Both the position numbers and the translations under genes were made by a program. A stretch of DNA of 8,182 nucleotides from JALZHR01 sp036389695. Its GTDB lineage: Bacteria > Acidobacteriota > Blastocatellia > Pyrinomonadales > Pyrinomonadaceae. The stretch lies in contig DASVWG010000008.1 in the NCBI GenBank assembly GCA_036389695.1, positions 1-8,182 of the forward strand. Reading direction: 5' to 3'. Positions 5,848-8,182 of this stretch are shown here, piece by piece. The notes beneath the pieces were generated by a model. That model ran no database searches and was not told the origin of the DNA. It saw only the letters and a list, made by a program, of their open reading frames with translations. How positions within the stretch are numbered: position 1 is the first letter of the stretch; every line of letters begins with the position of its first letter.

Positions 5848-7002
5848 ATGGCTAACAATGATGTCCAATTTAGCGAAACCGGGGAAAAACCATTCCTGAA
5901 AAGCTGGGCGGGAATAGTGTATCTGGTGGTTTTAGCGATTGTCGTAATTATATTCTGGAGAGGCTATCAGGTAGATAATCTTTCGGATTACGGTTCGGTC
6001 GCCTTTACGATTTTTTTTGTGGCTACCGAGGCGTTTCTGGTCTGGCGGTTAAATACTATAACCGGTTCGTCGCTCTGGAAAGACGCCTGGAAGCGCCTGC
6101 TGAAAAATAAGCTCGCCGTCTTCGGAATGATAGTTATCAGTTTGATGGTCATTGCCGTCGCCATCGGACCTTTAATAATTCGTCTGACAACCGGTTACAC
6201 GTTTGATTACATTCCGTCTAATGTCGGCAGCGGCGAGCTTGTTAAATCGTTTCCGCCGTCGTGGAAACATCCGATGGGAACCGACGATGCCGGGCGCGAT
6301 ATTTTCGCGCGCGTGCTGCAAGGCGGGCAAATCTCGCTGATGGTCGGGATTATTTCGACAATTGTTTCATTAATTGTCGGTGTCAGCTACGGCGCGACGG
6401 CAGCCTATCTCGGCGGAAAAATCGACAACTTTATGATGCGGCTCGTCGATATTATTTATTCGATTCCGTATATTCTTATCGTCATCGTTTTATTAAATGT
6501 TTTCGGCGGGCAAAACACGCCGCAGTGGATTCAGTCTCTGGCGAGCAACTTCGGCAGCGGTCAGGGCTTAAGCCAGATTTTTCTGCTGTTTTTCGCGCTC
6601 GGACTGGTTTCGTGGCTGACAATGGCGCGCGTCGTGCGCGGGCAGATTTTAAGTCTTAAAAACCAGGAATTCGTGATGGCGGCGCGGGCAACCGGCGTTT
6701 CTACACCGGCGATTATCTTTCGTCATCTCGTCCCGAACGCGCTCGGACCCGTTATTGTTTACGCGACGCTGACGATTCCTTCGGTCATGCTCTCCGAGGC
6801 GTTTCTTTCGTTTCTGGGAATCGGCGTGCAGGCGCCTTATGCTTCATGGGGCAGTCTCGCCGCCGAAGGCATCAAAAACATTTCGGTCTTCCCGTGGCAG
6901 TTAATTTTCCCGGGCGTGACGATGGCTCTGACGCTTTTCTCACTGAACTTTCTGGGCGACGGCTTGCGCGACGCGCTCGACCCGCAGACGAGAAAATTCT
7001 AG
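5848..7002 (+). CDS. ABC transporter permease, OppC/DppC family, with a two-helix N-terminal extension
   Basis: The partner permease that forms a heterodimeric channel with the OppB-type protein. It has 384 residues against about 300 for typical family members. The OppC N-terminal signature begins only near residue 77 (LWKDAWKRLLKNKLAVFGMI), followed by HPMGTDDAGRDIFARVLQGG (141-160). The EAA-type ATPase-docking loop is at 260-300, with RVVRGQILSLKNQEFVMAAR (261-280), ATGV and FRHLVPNALGPV. SEAFLSFLGIGVQAPYASWG (316-335) and the end GDGLRDALDPQTRKF are canonical. The first 76 residues are extra and contain two probable membrane helices (about 20-37 and 49-67). AGGG at 5837-5840 sits seven bases before the ATG. 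The stop codon TAG at 7000-7002 overlaps the ribosome binding site of the next gene. Confidence 0.95.
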   Translation: MANNDVQFSETGEKPFLKSWAGIVYLVVLAIVVIIFWRGYQVDNLSDYGSVAFTIFFVATEAFLVWRLNTITGSSLWKDAWKRLLKNKLAVFGMIVISLMVIAVAIGPLIIRLTTGYTFDYIPSNVGSGELVKSFPPSWKHPMGTDDAGRDIFARVLQGGQISLMVGIISTIVSLIVGVSYGATAAYLGGKIDNFMMRLVDIIYSIPYILIVIVLLNVFGGQNTPQWIQSLASNFGSGQGLSQIFLLFFALGLVSWLTMARVVRGQILSLKNQEFVMAARATGVSTPAIIFRHLVPNALGPVIVYATLTIPSVMLSEAFLSFLGIGVQAPYASWGSLAAEGIKNISVFPWQLIFPGVTMALTLFSLNFLGDGLRDALDPQTRKF

Positions 7003-7005
7003 GAG
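7001..7005 (+). promoter_or_regulatory. Shine-Dalgarno AGGAG overlapping the OppC stop codon
   Basis: AGGAG shares its first two bases with the TAG stop at 7000-7002. Two adjacent start codons compete: TTG at 7015-7017 is 9 bases away and ATG at 7018-7020 is 12 bases away. The spacing favours TTG and the codon favours ATG; the proteins differ by one residue. The overlap suggests that ribosomes ending on the permease gene help start the next gene. Confidence 0.6.
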
Positions 7006-7017
7006 CGCTTCGATTTG

Positions 7018-7527
7018 ATGAAGAAAAAAATTTTTCTTTTGATATTTTCGGCTTTGGTTTGCTTTTCATCTTTGACAACGGCGACAAATGCGCAAGATAA
7101 AACCGCGCCCAAGCCGAACGTCGTCAAAGAAGGCGTCGGCATCGAAGGCATCATTGTCGGCAAATCGACGATGGAGGATGTCATCAAAAAATTCGGCAGG
7201 AATTATAACTGGATAACCAACAAAAAATATTCCTACCAGATGACTTACGCCAAACTCGGCTTGTCGTTTTATATCTGTCAGGCGGATACGCGCAAGGAAA
7301 TCTTCGACATCGAAATCAAATCGCCTTACCGCGCCAAAACCACGCGCGGCATCATTCTGGGACAAAGCACGGTCGAAGACATCGAGAAAGCTTACGGCAA
7401 ATTGAAAAGCGGTTTGGAATATCGCGGCATCAGTTTTTATTACAACCGCGTCGGCAAAAAACGAATCGTCTCGACGATCGACGTCACGGAAAATTCGGGC
7501 ATCCGGCAATGCAAAGAAAATAAATAA
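7018..7527 (+). CDS. Small secreted protein with a tandem internal duplication, function unknown
   Basis: I do not recognise a named family with confidence. The 169 residues (170 if the TTG at 7015 is used) open with a Sec signal peptide: MKKK, a hydrophobic core at 5-20, and a probable type I cleavage after TNA (Ala25). There is no lipobox, so the mature protein of about 144 residues is likely periplasmic or exported. It holds two copies of one motif: GIIVGKSTMEDVIKKFG (44-60) and GIILGQSTVEDIEKAYG (111-127). Each is followed after a gap by a similar strand pattern, LGLSFYI...IFDIEI (80-100) and YRGISFYY...VSTIDV (135-156). The helix-then-hairpin pattern with GxS/TxxDV recalls small BamE/SmpA-like folds, but that is only a guess. 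Two cysteines remain after cleavage (residues 87 and 165). It lies 15 bases after the permease gene and overlaps the next gene by one base. Confidence 0.85.
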   Translation: MKKKIFLLIFSALVCFSSLTTATNAQDKTAPKPNVVKEGVGIEGIIVGKSTMEDVIKKFGRNYNWITNKKYSYQMTYAKLGLSFYICQADTRKEIFDIEIKSPYRAKTTRGIILGQSTVEDIEKAYGKLKSGLEYRGISFYYNRVGKKRIVSTIDVTENSGIRQCKENK

Positions 7528-8180
7528 TGGTCACGGCAGAAATCACATTTTCCAGAAAAGATTTAATCGGCTTAAAACATCCGATGATGTTTGTCGGCGT
7601 GGATTGGGAAACTTATGTGGAAGTTTCGGAGGAAATCGGCGAATCGAGCTCGCTTCACCAGACATTTAATAAAGGAAATTTAACGATTAAGCCCACGACG
7701 GAAATTCACGAGCTTTTAACCGGGTTGTTACATGATTTTATTAGATTTGCGGGATTTGCTTTGAGAATGAACGTGATTGCAACCGGCAAAGCGACAATGC
7801 GCTCGAAACGGAGAAATTATGGCGTCGAGCCGGATTTATCATATTTCGTCAGCAAAGCCGATATTCACCAGGCGAAAAATTACGTTCCGAATGAAATGGA
7901 AATGCCGCCGGATATTGTCGTCGAAATTGACATTCATCATCCTTCGGACGACAAATTCGAGATTTACGCAGAATTCGGAGTTTCCGAGTTCTGGCAATAC
8001 GACGGCGAGAAATTGAAGATTTACAAATTGCAGAGCGGTGAATATCGAGAAATCGAAAAAAGCGAAGAATTGCCGATTTTGACGAGTGAAATTTTAAGCG
8101 AATTTTTAAAACGCGGGCAGACCGAACAGCAGTTTACGGTTTTGGCGGATTTTCAAAATTGGCTACAAGAAAATAAATGA
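7527..8180 (+). CDS. Uma2 family protein (DUF820, PD-(D/E)XK nuclease-like fold)
   Basis: A 217-residue member of the Uma2/DUF820 family, which has a restriction-endonuclease-like fold and is greatly expanded in cyanobacteria, Chloroflexota and some Acidobacteriota; its cellular role is not settled. Visible landmarks are a helix with HELLTGLLHDFIRFAGF (61-77), RNYGVEPD (97-103), PPDIVVEIDIHHPSDDKFEI (127-146), YAEFGVSEFWQYDG (147-160) and KIYKL (164-168). Asp103, Glu133, Asp135 and Lys143 are the probable metal-site and catalytic residues by analogy with PD-(D/E)XK folds. The compact spacing from IDI to Lys143 fits the subfamily known in cyanobacteria. Its ATG overlaps the preceding stop (TAATG) with no good Shine-Dalgarno sequence of its own, so translation is probably coupled. 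The stop at 8178-8180 is two bases from the window end, so downstream context is unseen. Confidence 0.9.
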   Translation: MVTAEITFSRKDLIGLKHPMMFVGVDWETYVEVSEEIGESSSLHQTFNKGNLTIKPTTEIHELLTGLLHDFIRFAGFALRMNVIATGKATMRSKRRNYGVEPDLSYFVSKADIHQAKNYVPNEMEMPPDIVVEIDIHHPSDDKFEIYAEFGVSEFWQYDGEKLKIYKLQSGEYREIEKSEELPILTSEILSEFLKRGQTEQQFTVLADFQNWLQENK

Positions 8181-8182
8181 AC

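Noticed and set aside
6294..6310. GCGCGA/TCGCGC hairpin inside the OppC-type gene
   Set aside because: It encodes the conserved GRDIFAR stretch and has no T-rich tail, so it is most likely a codon-use coincidence.

Overview
The window reads as chromosomal DNA of a free-living bacterium with a moderate GC content and a diderm cell envelope. Two kinds of dispersed repeat remnant, a two-component oligopeptide-importer operon and a Uma2-family gene together resemble Acidobacteriota (Blastocatellia/Pyrinomonadales-like). That placement is an inference from style and memory of similar genomes, not from a marker gene. All convincing genes lie on the + strand. There are no tRNA or rRNA genes, no CRISPR array and no intact transposon.

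Layout. Bases 1-50 hold two small adjacent palindromes of REP-like type. Bases 60-662 encode dephospho-CoA kinase (CoaE). Bases 675-793 are a long imperfect inverted repeat built from purine-rich CACAGAG-type units. A substrate-binding lipoprotein gene (SBP1, 716-2650) starts inside this repeat. After a 137-base gap come a second, more canonical peptide-binding lipoprotein (SBP2, 2788-4896) and two inner-membrane permeases of the OppB/DppB (4909-5826) and OppC/DppC (5848-7002) families. These are followed closely by a small secreted protein with an internal duplication (7018-7527) and a Uma2-family (DUF820) protein (7527-8180).

How the genes fit together. SBP2, OppB and OppC form a tight operon-like group that would capture oligopeptides outside the membrane and pass them through a two-permease channel. 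No OppD/OppF-type ATPase is present here, so the ATPases must be encoded elsewhere. SBP1 is a paralogue of SBP2 with the same overall plan. It lacks the aspartate that in OppA-type proteins holds the peptide amino terminus, and it carries a long acidic low-complexity stretch in the C-terminal lobe, so its ligand or role has probably changed. The small secreted protein and Uma2 are spaced for coupled translation with the permease genes, but no functional link can be read from the sequence.

The most unusual observation is that the start codon, n-region and most of the hydrophobic core of the SBP1 lipoprotein signal peptide are encoded by dispersed-repeat sequence. One repeat arm supplies ten in-frame residues. 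The same repeat could fold in mRNA over the SBP1 ribosome-binding site, and it ends in a terminator-like T-rich stretch. Apart from this, I see no clear candidate for a wholly new multi-gene system.
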